From assembly GCF_051014685.1 (NCBI RefSeq), contig NW_027478385.1:496001-560000 (forward strand): a stretch of DNA of 64,000 nt, read 5' to 3'. The stretch comes from Ptiloglossa arizonensis (Eukaryota; Arthropoda; Insecta; Hymenoptera; Colletidae). A program made the position numbers and the translations under genes. Positions 48,616-62,136 of this stretch are shown here, in pieces. Position 1 is the stretch's first letter; each line of letters begins with the position of its first letter. Below the pieces are notes generated by a model. That model did no database searches and was not told where the DNA came from. It worked only from the letters and a program-made list of their open reading frames with translations.

Positions 48616-51600
48616 AATTTCTCGAGTTCGTCAATCCGTTCGCGAGATATGGGAGTTTGAAGTTAAGGAATGGTTGAGAAACCATCATAATTTTCGCAAG
48701 TCTGATACTCGAAACCAATAACTACCATTGCCTAGGGCAAAAATACACATACCGTTGTAATCGGGCGACTTTCTGCTTTCAGATGCAACAGGAATTTCTC
48801 GAGTTCGTCAATGCGTTCGCGAGATATGGGAGTTTGAAGTTAAGGAACGGTTGAGAAACCATCAAAATTTTCGCAAGTCTGATACTCGAAACCAAGAGCT
48901 ACTATTGCCTAGGGCAAAAAACACATACCGTTGTAATCGGGCGAGTTTCTGCTTTCAGATGCAACAGGAATATCTCGAGTTCGCCAATCCGTTCGCGAGG
49001 TATGGGAGTTTGAAGTTAAGGAATGGTTGACAAACCATCAAAACTTTCGCAAGTCTGATACTCGAAACCAATAACTACTATTGCCTAGGGCCAAAATACA
49101 CACACCATTGTAATCGGCCGAGTTTCTACTCTCAGATGCAACAGGAATATCTCGTGTTCGTCAATCCGTTCGCGAGATATGGGAGTTTGAAGTTAAGGAA
49201 TGGTTGAGAAACCATCAAAATTTTCGCAAGTCTGATACTCGAAACCAATAACTACTATTGCCTAGGGCAAAAATTCATCTACCGTTGTAATCGGATGACT
49301 TTCTGCTTTCAGATCCATCAGGAATTTCTCGTGATTGTCAATCCGTTCGCGAGATATGGGGGTTTGAAGTTAAGGAATGGTTGAGAAACCATCAAAATTT
49401 TCGCAAGTCTGATACTCGAAACCAATAACTAGAATGGCCTAGGGGAAAAGTACACACACCATTGTAATCGGGCGAGTTTCTGTATTCAGATGCAACAGGA
49501 ATTTCTCGAGTTCGTCAATCCGTTCGCGAGATATGTGAGTTTGAAGTTAAGGAACGGTTGAGAAACCATCAAAATTTTCGCATGTCTGATACTCGAAACC
49601 AATAGCTACTATTGCCTAGGGCAAAAATACACATACCGTTGTAATCGGGCGAGTTTCTGCTTTCCGATGCAACAGGAATTTCTCGAGTTCGTCAATCCGT
49701 TCGCGAGATATGGGAGTTTGAAGTTAAGGAATGGTTGAGAAACCATCAAAATTTTCTCAAGTCTGATACTCGAAACCACTAACTGGAATGGCCTAGGGGA
49801 AAAGTACACACACCATTGTAATCGGGCGAGTTTCTACTTTCAGATGCAACAGGAATTTGTCGAGATCGTCAATCCGTTCGCGAGATATGGGAGTTTAAAG
49901 TTAAGGAATGGTTGAGAACGCATCAAAATTTTCGCAATTCTGATGCTATAAACGAATAACTGGAATGGCCTAGGGGAAAAGTACACACACCATTGTAATC
50001 GGGCGAGCTTCTACTTTCAGATGCAACAGGAATTTCTCGAGTTCGTCAATCCGTTTGCGAGATATGGGAGTTTGAAGTTAAGGAATGGTTGAGAAACCAT
50101 CAAAATTTTCGCAAGTCTGTTACTCGAAACCAATAACTACTATTGCCTAGGGGAAGAGTACACACACCATTGTAATCGGGCGAGTTTCTACTTTCAGATG
50201 CAACAGGAATTAATCGAGTTCGTCATTCTGTTCGCGAGATATGGGAGTTTGAATTTAACGAATGGATGAGAAACCATCACAATTTTCGAAAGTCTGATAC
50301 TCGAAACCAATAACTACTATGGCCTAGGGCAAAAATACACATACCGTTCTAATCGGGCAAGGTTCTGCTTTCAGATGCAATAGGAAATTCTCGAATTCGT
50401 CAATCCGTTCGCGAGATATGGGAGTGTGAAGTTAAGGAATGGTTGAGAAACCATCAAAATTTACGCAAATCTGATACTTAAAACCAATAACTACTATGGC
50501 CTAGGGCAAAAATACACATACCACTGTAATCGGGCGAGTTTCTGCTTTCAGATGCAACAGGAATTTCTCGAGTTCGTCAATCCGTTCGCGGGATATGGGA
50601 GTTTGAAGTTAAGGAATGGTTGAGAAACCAACATAATTTTCGCTAGTCTGATACTCGAAACCAATAACTACCTTTGCCTAGGGCAAAAATACACATACCG
50701 TTGTAATCGGGCGACTTTCTGCTTTCAGATGCAACAGGAATTTCTCGAGTTCGTCAATGCGTTCGCGAGATATGGGAGTTTGAAGTTAAGGAACGGTTGA
50801 GAAACCATCAAAATTTTCGCAAGTCTGATACTCGAAACCAATAGCTACTATTGCCTAGGGCAAAAATACACATACCGTTGTAATCGGGCGAGTTTCTACT
50901 TTCAGATGCAACAGGAATTTCGCGAGTTCGTCAATCCGTTCGCGAGATATGGGAGTTTGAAGTTAAGGAATGGTTGAGAAACCATCAAAATTTTCGCAAG
51001 TCTGTTACTCGAAACCAATAACTACTATTGCCTAGGGGAAGAGTACACATACCATTGTAATCGGGCGAGTTTCTACTTTCAGATGCAACAGGAATTAATC
51101 TAGTTCGTCATTCTGTTCGCGAGATATGGGAGTTTGAATTTAACGAATGGATGAGAAACCATCACAATTTTCGAAAGTCTGATACTCGAAACCAATAACT
51201 ACTATGGCCTAGGGCAAAAATACACATACCGTTGTAATCGGGCGAGGTTCTGCTTTCAGATGCAATAGGAAATTCTCGAATTCGTCAATCCGTTAGCGAG
51301 ATATGGGAGTGTGAAGTTAAGGAATGGTTGAGAAACCATCAAAATTTTCGCAAATCTGATACTTGAATCCAATAACTACTATGGCCTAGGGCAAAAATAC
51401 ACATAGCACTGTAATCGGGCGAGTTTCTGCTTTCAGATGCAACAGGAATTTCTCGAGTTCGTCAATCCGTTCGCGGGATATGGGAGTTTGAAGTTAAGGA
51501 ATGGTTGAGAAACCATCATAATTTTCGCTAGTCTGATACTCGAAACCAATAACTACCATTGCCTAGGGCAAAAATACACATACCGTTGTAATCGGGCGAC

Positions 51601-54600
51601 TTTCTGCTTTCAGATGCAACTGGAATTTCTCGAGTTCGTCAATGCGTTCGCGAGATATGGGAGTTTGAAGTTAAGGAACGGTTGAGAAACCATCAAAATT
51701 TTCGCAAGTCTGATACTCGAAACCAATAGCTACTATTGCCTAGGGCAAAAATACACATACCGTTGTAATCGGGCGAGTTTCTGCTTTCAGATGCAACTGG
51801 AATTTCTCGAGTTCGTCAATCCGTTCGCGAGATATGGGAGTTTGAAGTTACGGAATGTTTGAGAAACCATCAAAATTTTCGCTGGTCTGATACTCGAGAC
51901 CAATAACTGGAATGGCCTAGGGCAAAAATACACATAACCTTGTAATCGGGCGAGTTTCTGCTTTCAGATGCAACAGGAATTTCTCGAGGTCGTCAATCCG
52001 TTCGCGAGGTATGGGAGTTTAAAGTTAAGGAATGGTTGAGAACGCATCAAAATTTTCGCAATTCTGATGCTATAAACGAATAACTGGAATGGCCTAGGGG
52101 AAAAGTACACACACCATTGTAATCGGGCGAGTTTCTACTTTCAGATGCAACAGGAATTTCTCGAGTTCGTCAATCCGTTCGCGAGATATGGGAGTTTGAA
52201 TTTAACGAATGGATGAGAAACCATCACAATTTTCGAAAGTCTGATACTCGAAACCAATAACTACTATGGCCTAGGGCAAAAATACACATACCGTTGTAAT
52301 CGGGCGAGGTTCTGCTTTCAGATGCAATAGGAAATTCTCGAATTCGTCAATCCGTTAGCGAGATATGGGAGTTTGAAGTTAAGGAATGTTTGAGAAACCA
52401 TCATAATTTTCGCTAGTCTGATACTCGAAACCAATAACTACCATTGCCTAGGGCAAAAATACACATACCGTTGTAATCGGGCGAGTTTCTGCTTTCAGAT
52501 GCAACAGGAATATCTCGAGTTCGCCAATCCGTTCGCGAGGTATGGGAGTTTGAAGTTAAGGAATGGTTGACAAACCATCAAAACTTTCGCAAGTCTGATA
52601 CTCGAAACCAATAACTACTATTGCCTAGGGACAAAATACACACACCATTGTAATCGGCCGAGTTTCTACTCTCAGATGCAACAGGAATTTCTCGAGTTCG
52701 TCAATCCGTTCGCGAGATATGGGAGTTTGAAGTTAAGGAATGGTTGAGAAACCATCAAAATTTTCTCAAGTCTGATACTCGAAACCACTAACTGGAATGG
52801 CCTAGGGGAAAAGTACACACACCATTGTAATCGGGCGAGTTTCTACCCTCAGATGCAACAGGAATTTCTCGAGATCGTCAATCCGTTCGCGAGATATGGG
52901 AGTTTAAAGTTAAGGAATGGTTGAGAACGCATCAAAATTTTCGCAATTCTGATGCTATAAACGAATAACTGGAATGGCCTAGGGGAAAAGTACACACACC
53001 ATTGTAATCGGGCGAGTTTCTACTTTCAGATGCAACAGGAATTTCTCGAGTTCGTCAATCCGTTCGCGAGATATGGGAGTTTGAAGTTAAGGAATGGTTG
53101 AGAAACCATCAAAATTTTCGCAAGTCTGATACTTGAAACCAATAACTACTATGGCCTAGGGCAAAAATACACATACCACTGTAATCGGGCGAGTTTCTGC
53201 TTTCAGATGCAACAGGAATTAATCGAGTTCGTCATTCTGTTCGCGAGATATGGGAGTTTGAATTTAACGAATGGATGAGAAACCATCACAATTTTCGAAA
53301 GTTTGATACTCGAAACCAATAACTACTATGGCCTAGGGCAAAAATACACATACCGTTCTAATCGGGCGAGGTTCTGCTTTCAGATGCAATAGGAAATTCT
53401 CGAATTCGTCAATCCGTTCGCGAGATATGGGAGTGTGAAGTTAAGGAATGGTTGAGAAACCATCAAAATTTTCGCAAATCTGATACTTGAAACCAATAAC
53501 TACTATGGCCTAGGGCAAAAATACACATACCACTGTAATCGGGCGAGTTTCTGCTTTCAGATGCAACAGGAATTAATCGAGTTCGTCATTCTGTTCGCGA
53601 GATATGGGAGTTTGTAGTTAAGGAATGGTTGAGAAACCATCAAAATTTTCGCAAGTCTGATACTCGAAACCAATAACTGGAATGGCCTAGGGCAAAAATA
53701 CACATACCACTGTAATCGGGCGAGTTTCTGCTTTCAGATGCAACAGGAATTTCTCGAGTTCGTCAATCCGTTCGCGAGATATGGGAGTGTGAAGTTAAGG
53801 AATGGTTGAGAAACCATCAAAATTTTCGCAAATCTGATACTTGAAACCAATAACTACTATGGCCTAGGGCAAAAATACACATACCACTGTAATCGGGCGA
53901 GTTTCTGCTTTCAGATGCAACAGGAATTTCTCGAGTTCGTCAATCCGTTCGCGAGATATGGGAGTGTGAAGTTAAGGAATGGATGAGAAACCATCACAAT
54001 TTTCGAAAGTTTGATACTCGAAACCAATAACTACTATGGCCTAGGGCAAAAATACACATACCGTTCTAATCGGGCGAGGTTCTGCTTTCAGATGCAATAG
54101 GAAATTCTCGAATTCGTCAATCCGTTCGCGAGATATGGGAGTGTGAAGTTAAGGAATGGTTGAGAAACCATCAAAATTTTCGCAAATCTGATACTTGAAA
54201 CCAATAACTACTATGGCCTAGGGCAAAAATACACATACCACTGTAATCGGGCGAGTTTCTGCTTTCAGATGCAACAGGAATTTCTCGAGTTCGTCAATCC
54301 GTTCGCGAGATATGGGAGTTTGAAGTTAAGGAATGGTTGAGAAACCATCAAAATTTTCGCAAGTCTGATACTCGAAACCAATAACAACTATGGCCTAGGG
54401 CAAAAATACACATACCGTTGTAATCGGGCGAGGTTCTGCTTTCAGATGCAATAGGAAATTCTCGAGTTCGTCAATCCGTTCGCGAGATATGGGAGTTTGA
54501 AGTTAAGGAATGGTTGAGAAACCATCAAAATTTTCGCAAGTCTGATACTTGAAACCAATAACTACTATGGCCTACTGCATAAATACAAATACCATTGTAA

Positions 54601-56756
54601 TCGGGCGAGTTTCTGCTTTCAGATGCAACAGGAATTTCTCGAGTTCGTCAATCCGTTCGCGAGATATGGGAGTTTGTAGTTAAGGAATGGTTGAGAAACC
54701 ATCAAAATTTTCGCAAGTCTGATACTCGAAACCAATAACTGGAATGGCCCAGGGGAAAAGTACACACACCATTCTAATCGGGCGAGTTTCTATTTTCGGA
54801 TGCTACAGGAATTTCTCGAGTTCGTCAATCGGTTCGCGAGATATGGGAGTTTGAAGTTAAGGAATGGTTGAGAAACCATCAAAATTTTCGCAAGTCTGAT
54901 ACTCGAAACCAATAACTGGAATGGCCTAGGGGAAAAGTACACACACCATTGTAATCGGGCGAGTTTCTACCTTCAGATGCAACAGGAATTTCTCGAGTTC
55001 GTCAATCCGTTCGTGAGATATGGGAGTTTGAAGTTAAGGAATGGTTGAGAAACCATCAAAATTTTCGCAAGTCTGATACTCGAAACCAATAACTACTATT
55101 GCCTAGGGGAAAAGTACACACACCATTGTAATCGGGCGAGTTTCTACTTTCAGATGCAACAGGAATTAATCGAGTTCATCATTCGGTTCGCGAGATATGG
55201 GAGTTTGAAGTTAAGGAATGGTTGAGAAACCATCAAAATTTTCGCAAGTCTGATACTCGAAACCAATAACTACTATTGCCTAGGGCAAAAATACAAATAC
55301 CGTTGTAATCGGGCGACCTTCTGCTTCTAGATGCAACAGGAATTTCTCGAGTTCGTCAATCCGTTCGCGAGAAATGGGATTTTGAAGTTAAGGAATGGTT
55401 GAGAACGCATCAAAATTTTCTCAAGTCTGATACTCGAAACCACTAACTGGAATCGACTTGGGGAAAAGTACACACACCATTGTAATCGGGCAAGATTCTA
55501 CTTTCAGATGCAACAGGAATTTCTCGAGGTCGTAAATCCGTTCGCGAGATATGGGAGTTTAAAGTTAAGGAATGTTTGAGAACGCATCAAGATTTTCGCA
55601 ATTCTGATGCTATAAACGAATAACTGGAATGGCCTAGGGGAAAAGTACACACACCATTGTATTCGGGCGAGTTTCTACTTTCACATGCAACAGGAATTTC
55701 TCGAGGTCGTCAATCCGTTCGCGAGATATGGGAGTTTGAAGTTAAGGAATGGTTGAGAAACCATCAAAATTTTCGCAAGTCTGATACTCGAAACCAATAA
55801 CTACACTGGGCTAGGGGAAAAATACACATACCGCTGTAATCGGGCGAGTATCTGCTTTCAGATGCAACAGGACTTTTTCGAGTTCGTCAATCCGTTCGCG
55901 AGATATGGGATCTTGAAGTTAAGGAATGTTTGAGAAACCATCAAAATTTTCGCAATTCTGATACTCGAAACCAATAACTACTATGGCCTAGGGCAAAAAT
56001 ACACACACCGATGTAATCGGGCGGGTTTCTGTTTTCAGATGCAGCAGGACTTTCTCGAGTTCGTCAATCCGTTCGCGAGATATGGGGGTTTGAAGATAAG
56101 GAATGGTTGAGGAACAATCAAAATTTTCGCATGTCTGATACTCGAAATAAATAAATACTATGGCCTAGGGCAAAACTACACACACCGTTTTAATCGGGCG
56201 AGTGTCTGCTTTTAGATGCAACAGGAATTTCTCGAGTTCGTCAATCCGTTCGTGAGATATGGGAGTTTGAAGTTAAGGAATGGTTGAGAAACCATCAAAA
56301 TTTTCGCAAGTCTGATACTCGAAACCAATAACTACAGAGGCCTAGGGGAAAAATACACATACCGTTGTAATCGGGCGAGTTTCTACTTTCACATGCAACA
56401 GGAATTTCTCGAGTTCGTCAATCCGTTCGTGAGATATGGGTGTTTGAACTTAAGGAATGGTTGAGAAACAATCAAAATTTTCGCAAGTCTGATACTCGAT
56501 ACCAATGACTGGAATGGCCTAGGGGAAAAGTACACACACCATTGTAATCGGGCGAGTTTCTACTTTCAGATGCAACAAGAATTTCTCGAGTTGGTCAATC
56601 CGTTCGCGAGATATGGGAGTTTGAAGTTAAAGAATGCTTGAGAAACCATCGAAATTTTCGCAGGTCTAATACTCGAAACCAATAACTACTATGGCCTAGG
56701 GCAAAAATGCACATACCGTTGTAATCGGGAGAGTTTCTGCTTTCAGATGCAACAGC
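48616..56756 (+). repeat. 46-monomer tandem duplication, copy 2
   Basis: Second copy of the 8.14-kb segment, almost identical from 48.7 to 52.65 kb. The offset then steps from 8141 to 7610 near 52.69 kb (three monomers deleted, corresponding to about 44.54-45.07 kb), to 7964 between 53.6 and 54.3 kb (two monomers gained, with shuffled junction monomers) and back to 8141 near 54.95 kb (one monomer lost from copy 1). Every step is an exact multiple of 177 bp. Homology ends at about 56,822. Confidence 0.85.
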
Positions 56757-58950
56757 AATTTCTCGAGTTCGTCAATCCGTTCGCGAGATATGGGAGTTTG
56801 AAGTTAAGGAATGGTTGAGAAATCATCAAAATTTTCGCTGGTCTGATACTCGAAACCAATAACTGGAGTGGCCTAGGGGAAAAGTACACATACCTTTGTA
56901 ATCGGGCGAGTTTCCACTTTCAGACGCAACAGGAATTTCACGAGTTCGTCGATCCGTTCGCGAGATATGGGAGTTTGAAGTTAAGGAGTGGTTGAGAAAC
57001 CATCAAAATTTTCGCAAGTCTGATACTCGAAACCAATAACTGGAATGGCCTAGGGAAAAGTACACACACCATTGTAATCGGGCGAGCTTCTACTTTCAGA
57101 TGCAACAGGAATTTCTCGAGTTCGTCATTCCGTTCGCGAGATATGGGAGTTTGAAGTTAAGGAATGGTTGAGAAACCATCAAAATTTTCGCAAGTCTGAT
57201 ACTCGAAACCAATAAGAACTATTTCCTAGGGGAAAAATACACATACCGTTGTAATCGGGCGAGCTTCTGCTTTCAGATGCAACAGGAATTTCTCGAGTTC
57301 GTCAATCCGTTCGTGAGATATGGGTGTTTGAAGTTAAGGAATGGTTGAGAAACCATCAAAATTTTCGCAAGTCTGATACTCGAGACCAATAATTACTATG
57401 GCCTAGGGCAAAAATTCACATACCGCTGTAATCGGCAAGTTTCTGCTTTTAGATGCAGCAGGACTTTCTCGAGTTCGTCAAACGTTTCGCGAGATATGGG
57501 GTTTGAAGGTAAGGAATGGTTGAGAAACCATCAAAATTTTCGCAAGTCTGATACTCGAAACCAATAACAACTATTTCCTAGGGGAAAAATACACATACCA
57601 TTGTAATCGGGCGAGTATCTGCTTTCAGATGCAACAAGAATTTCTCGAGTTCGTCATTCCGTTCGCGAGATATGGGAGTTTGAAGTTAAGGAATGGTTGA
57701 GAAACCATCAAAATTTTCGCAAGTCTGATACTCGAAACCAATAACTACAATGGCCTACGTGAAAAATACACATACCGTTGTATTCGGGCGAGTATCTGCT
57801 TTCATATGCAACAGGAATTTCTCGAGTTCGTCAATCCGTGTGCGAGATATGGGAGTTTGAAGTTAAGGAATGTTTGAGAAACCATCAAAATTTTCGCAAG
57901 TCAGATACTCGAAACCAATAACTACAATGGCCTAGGGGAAAAATACACATACCGTCGTTATCGGGCGAGCTTCTACTTTCAGATGCAACCGGAATTTCTC
58001 GAGTTGGTCAATCCGTTTGCGAGATATGGGAGTTTGAAGTTAAGGAATGCTTGAGAAACCATCGAAATTTTCGCAAGTCTAATACTCGAAACCAATAACT
58101 ACTATGGCCTAGGCCAAAAATTCACAAACCGCTGTAATCGGGCGAGTTTCTACTTTCACATGCAACAGGACTTTCTCGAGTTCGTCATTCCGTTCGCGAG
58201 ATATGGGGTTTGAAGGTAAGGAATGGTTGAGAAACCATGAAAATTTTCGCAAGTCTGATACTCGAAACCAATAACTACAATGGCCTTCGTGAAAAATACA
58301 CATACCGTTGTAATCGGGCGAGTATCTGCTTTCATATGCAACAGGAATTTCTCGAGTTCGACAATCCGTCCGCGAGATATGGGAGTTTGAAGTTAAGGAA
58401 TGGTTGAGAAATCATCGAAATTTTCGCAAGTCTAATACTCGAAACCAATAACTACAATGGCCTACGTGAAAAATACACATACCGTTGTTATCGGGCGAGT
58501 ATCTGCTTTCATATGCAACAGGAATTTCTCGTGTTCGTCAATCCGTCTGCGAGATATGGGAGTTTGAAGTTAAGGAATGTTTGAGAATCCATCAAAATTT
58601 TCGCAAGTCTGATACTCGAAACCAATAACTACAATGGCCTAGGGGAAAAATACACACACCGTCGTAATCGGGCGAGTTTCTACTTTCAGATGCAACAGGA
58701 ATTTTTCGAGGTCTCCATTCCGTTCGCGAGATATGGGAGTTTGAAGTTAAGGAATGGTTGAGAAACCACAAAATTTTCGCAATTCTGATGCTAGAAACGA
58801 ATAACTGGAATGGCCTAGGGGTAAAGTACACACACCATTGTAATCGGGCGAGCTTCTACTTTCAGATGCAACCGGAATTTCTCGAGTTGGTCAATCCGTT
58901 TGCGAGATATGGGAGTTTGAAGTTAAGGAATGCTTGAGAAACCAGCGAAA
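56757..58950 (+). repeat. Diverged satellite stretch; no gene
   Basis: The first part to about 57.4 kb matches 28.8-29.5 kb. Later monomers carry CAACTATTTCC, CTACGTGAAAAATAC, CTTCGTGAAAAATAC, CATATGCAACAGG and the short TATGGGGTTTGAAGG form. The 79-codon antisense frame at 58,592-58,831 is the longest in the window. It spans more than one monomer and has no coding features, so it is not called a gene. Confidence 0.85.
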
Positions 58951-60540
58951 TTTTCGCAAGTCTAATACTCGAAACCAATAACTACTATGGCCTAGGCCAA
59001 AAATTCACAAACCGCTGTAATCGGGCGGGTTTCTGCTTTCAGATGCAACAGGACTTTTTCGAGTTCGTCAATCGGTTCGCGAGGTATGGGGTTTGAAGGT
59101 AAGGAATGGTTGAGAAACCATGAAAATTTTCGCAAGTCTGATACTCGAAACCAATAACTACAATGGCCTTCGTGAAAAATACACATACCGTTGTAATCGG
59201 GCGAGTATCTGCTTTCATATGCAACAGGAATTTCTCGAGTTCGACAATCCGTCCGCGAGATATGGGAGTTTGAAGTTAAGGAATGGTTGAGAAATCATCG
59301 AAATTTTCGCAAGTCTAATACTCGAAACCAATAACTACTATGGCCTAGGGGAAAAGTACACATACTTTTGTAATCGGGCGAGTTTCCGCTTTCAAACGCA
59401 ACAGGAATTTCACGAGTTTGTCAATCCGTTCGCGAGGTATGGGAGTTTGAAGTTAAGGAATGGTTGAGAAATCATCAAAATTTTCGCTGGTCTGATACTC
59501 CAAACCAATAACTGGAATTGCCTAGGGGAAAAATACACATACCGTTGTAATCGGGCGAGTTTCTACTTTCACATGCAACAGGACTTTCTCGAGTTCGTCA
59601 TTCCGTTCGCGAGATATGGTTGGTTGAAGTTAAGAAACGTTTGAGAAACCATCAAAATTTTCGCAAGTCTGATACTTGAAACCAATAACTGGAATGGCCT
59701 ACGGGAAAGGTACACACACCATCATAATCGGGCGAGTTTCTACTTTCAGATGCAACAGGAATTTCTCGAGTTCGTGTATCCGTTCGCGAGATATGGGAGT
59801 TTGAAGTTAAGGAATGCTTGAGAAACCATCGAAATTTTCGCAAGTTTAATACTCGAAACCAATAACTACTATGGCCTAGGCCAAAAATTCACATACCGCT
59901 GTAATCGGGCGGGTTTCTGCTTTCAGATGCAACAGGACTTTTTCGAGTTCGTCAATCGGTTCGCGAGATATGGGGTTTGAAGGTAAGGAATGGTTGAGAA
60001 ACCATGAAAATTTTCGCAAGTCTGATACTCGAAACCAATAACTACAATGGCCTACGTGAAAAGTACACATACCTTTGTAATCGGGCGAGTTTCCACTTTC
60101 AGAAGCAACAGGAATTTCACGAGTTCGTTGATCCGTTCGCGAGATATGGGAGTTTGAAGTTAAGGAGTGGTTGAGAAACCATCAAAATTTTCGCATGTCT
60201 GATACTCGAAACCAATAACTGGAATGGCCTAGGGAAAAGTACACACACCATTGTAATCGAGCGAGCTTCTACTTTCAGATGCAACAGGAATTTCTCGAGT
60301 TCGTCATTCCGTTCGCGAGATATGGGAGTTTGAAGTTAAGAAATGGTTGAGAAACCATGAAAATTGTCGCAAGTCTGATAGTCGATACCAATAACTGGAA
60401 TGGCCTAGGGGAAAAGTACACACACCATTGTAATCGGGCGAGTTTCTACTTTCAGATGCAACAGGAATTTTTCGAGTTCGTCATTCCGTTCGCGAGATAT
60501 AGGAGTTTGAAGTTAAGGAATGGTTGAGAAACCATCAAAA
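58951..60540 (+). repeat. 9-monomer tandem duplication, copy 1 (1590 bp)
   Basis: The order of diverged monomers beginning with CCTAGGCCAAAAATTCAC repeats at an offset of 1590 bp, nine monomers less 3 bp. The missing bases lie mainly in short monomers with TATGGGGTTTGAAGG. The junction with the unit before is sharp: ACCAGCGAAA near 58,941 faces ACCATCAAAA near 60,531. Confidence 0.85.
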
Positions 60541-62136
60541 TTTTCGCAAGTCTAATACTCGAAACCAATAACTACTATGGCCTAGGCCAAAAATTCACAA
60601 ACCGCTGTAATCGGGCGGGTTTCTGCTTTCAGATGCAACAGGACTTTTTCGAGTTCGTCAATCGGTTCGCGAGGTATGGGGTTTGAAGGTAAGGAATGGT
60701 TGAGAAACCATGAAAATTTTCGCAAGTCTGATACTCGAAACCAATAACTACAATGGCCTTCGTGAAAAATACACATACCGTTGTAATCGGGCGAGTATCT
60801 GCTTTCATATGCAACAGGAATTTCTCGAGTTCGACAATCCGTCCGCGAGATATGGGAGTTTGAAGTTAAGGAATGGTTGAGAAATCATCGAAATTTTCGC
60901 AAGTCTAATACTCGAAACCAATAACTACTATGGCCTAGGGGAAAAGTACACATACTTTTGTAATCGGGCGAGTTTCCGCTTTCAAACGCAACAGGAATTT
61001 CACGAGTTTGTCAATCCGTTCGCGAGGTATGGGAGTTTGAAGTTAAGGAATGGTTGAGAAATCATCAAAATTTTCGTTGGTCTGATACTCCAAACCAATA
61101 ACTGGAATTGCCTAGGGGAAAAATACACATACCGTTGTAATCGGGCGAGTTTCTACTTTCACATGCAACAGGACTTTCTCGAGTTCGTCATTCCGTTCGC
61201 GAGATATGGTTGGTTGAAGTTAAGAAACGTTTGAGAAACCATCAAAATTTTCGCAAGTCTGATACTTGAAACCAATAACTGGAATGGCCTACGGGAAAAG
61301 TACACACACCATCATAATCGGGCGAGTTTCTACTTTCAGATGCAACAGGAATTTCTCGAGTTCGTGTATCCGTTCGCGAGATATGGGAGTTTGAAGTTAA
61401 GGAATGCTTGAGAAACCATCGAAATTTTCGCAAGTTTAATACTCGAAACCAATAACTACTATGGCCTAGGCCAAAAATTCACATACCGCTGTAATCGGGC
61501 GGGTTTCTGCTTTCAGATGCAACAGGACTTTTTCGAGTTCGTCAATCGGTTCGCGAGATATGGGGTTTGAAGGTAAGGAATGGTTGAGAAACCATGAAAA
61601 TTTTCGCAAGTCTGATACTCGAAACCAATAACTACAATGGCCTACGTGAAAAGTACACATACCTTTGTAATCGGGCGAGTTTCCACTTTCAGAAGCAACA
61701 GGAATTTCACGAGTTCGTTGATCCGTTCGCGAGATATGGGAGTTTGAAGTTAAGGAGTGGTTGAGAAACCATCAAAATTTTCGCATGTCTAATACTCGAA
61801 ACCAATAACTGGAATGGCCTAGGGAAAAGTACACACACCATTGTAATCGAGCGAGCTTCTACTTTCAGATGCAACAGGAATTTCTCGAGTTCGTCATTCC
61901 ATTCGCGAGATATGGGAGTTTGAAGTTAAGAAATGGTTGAGAAACCATGAAAATTGTCGCAAGTCTGATAGTCGATACCAATAACTGGAATGGCCTAGGG
62001 GAAAAGTACACACATCATTGTAATCGGGCGAGTTTCTACTTTCAGATGCAACAGGAATTTTTCGAGTTCGTCATTCCGTTCGCGAGATATGGGAGTTTGA
62101 AGTTAAGGAATGGTTGAGAAACCATCAAAATTTTCA
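60541..62136 (+). repeat. 9-monomer tandem duplication, copy 2 (about 1590 bp)
   Basis: It matches copy 1 with about six visible single-base differences, for instance TTCGTTGG for TTCGCTGG near 61,071, CATTCCATTCG for CATTCCGTTCG near 61,900 and CACATCATTG for CACACCATTG near 62,017. That is roughly 0.4% divergence, much lower than between neighbouring monomers. It ends near 62,136, where TTTTCACTGG replaces TTTTCGCAAG. Confidence 0.85.

Noticed and set aside
58592..58831. 79-codon antisense open frame, longest in the window
   Set aside because: It crosses more than one monomer and reads the same satellite sequence as other short frames. It exists because of local single-base changes, with no sign of selection.
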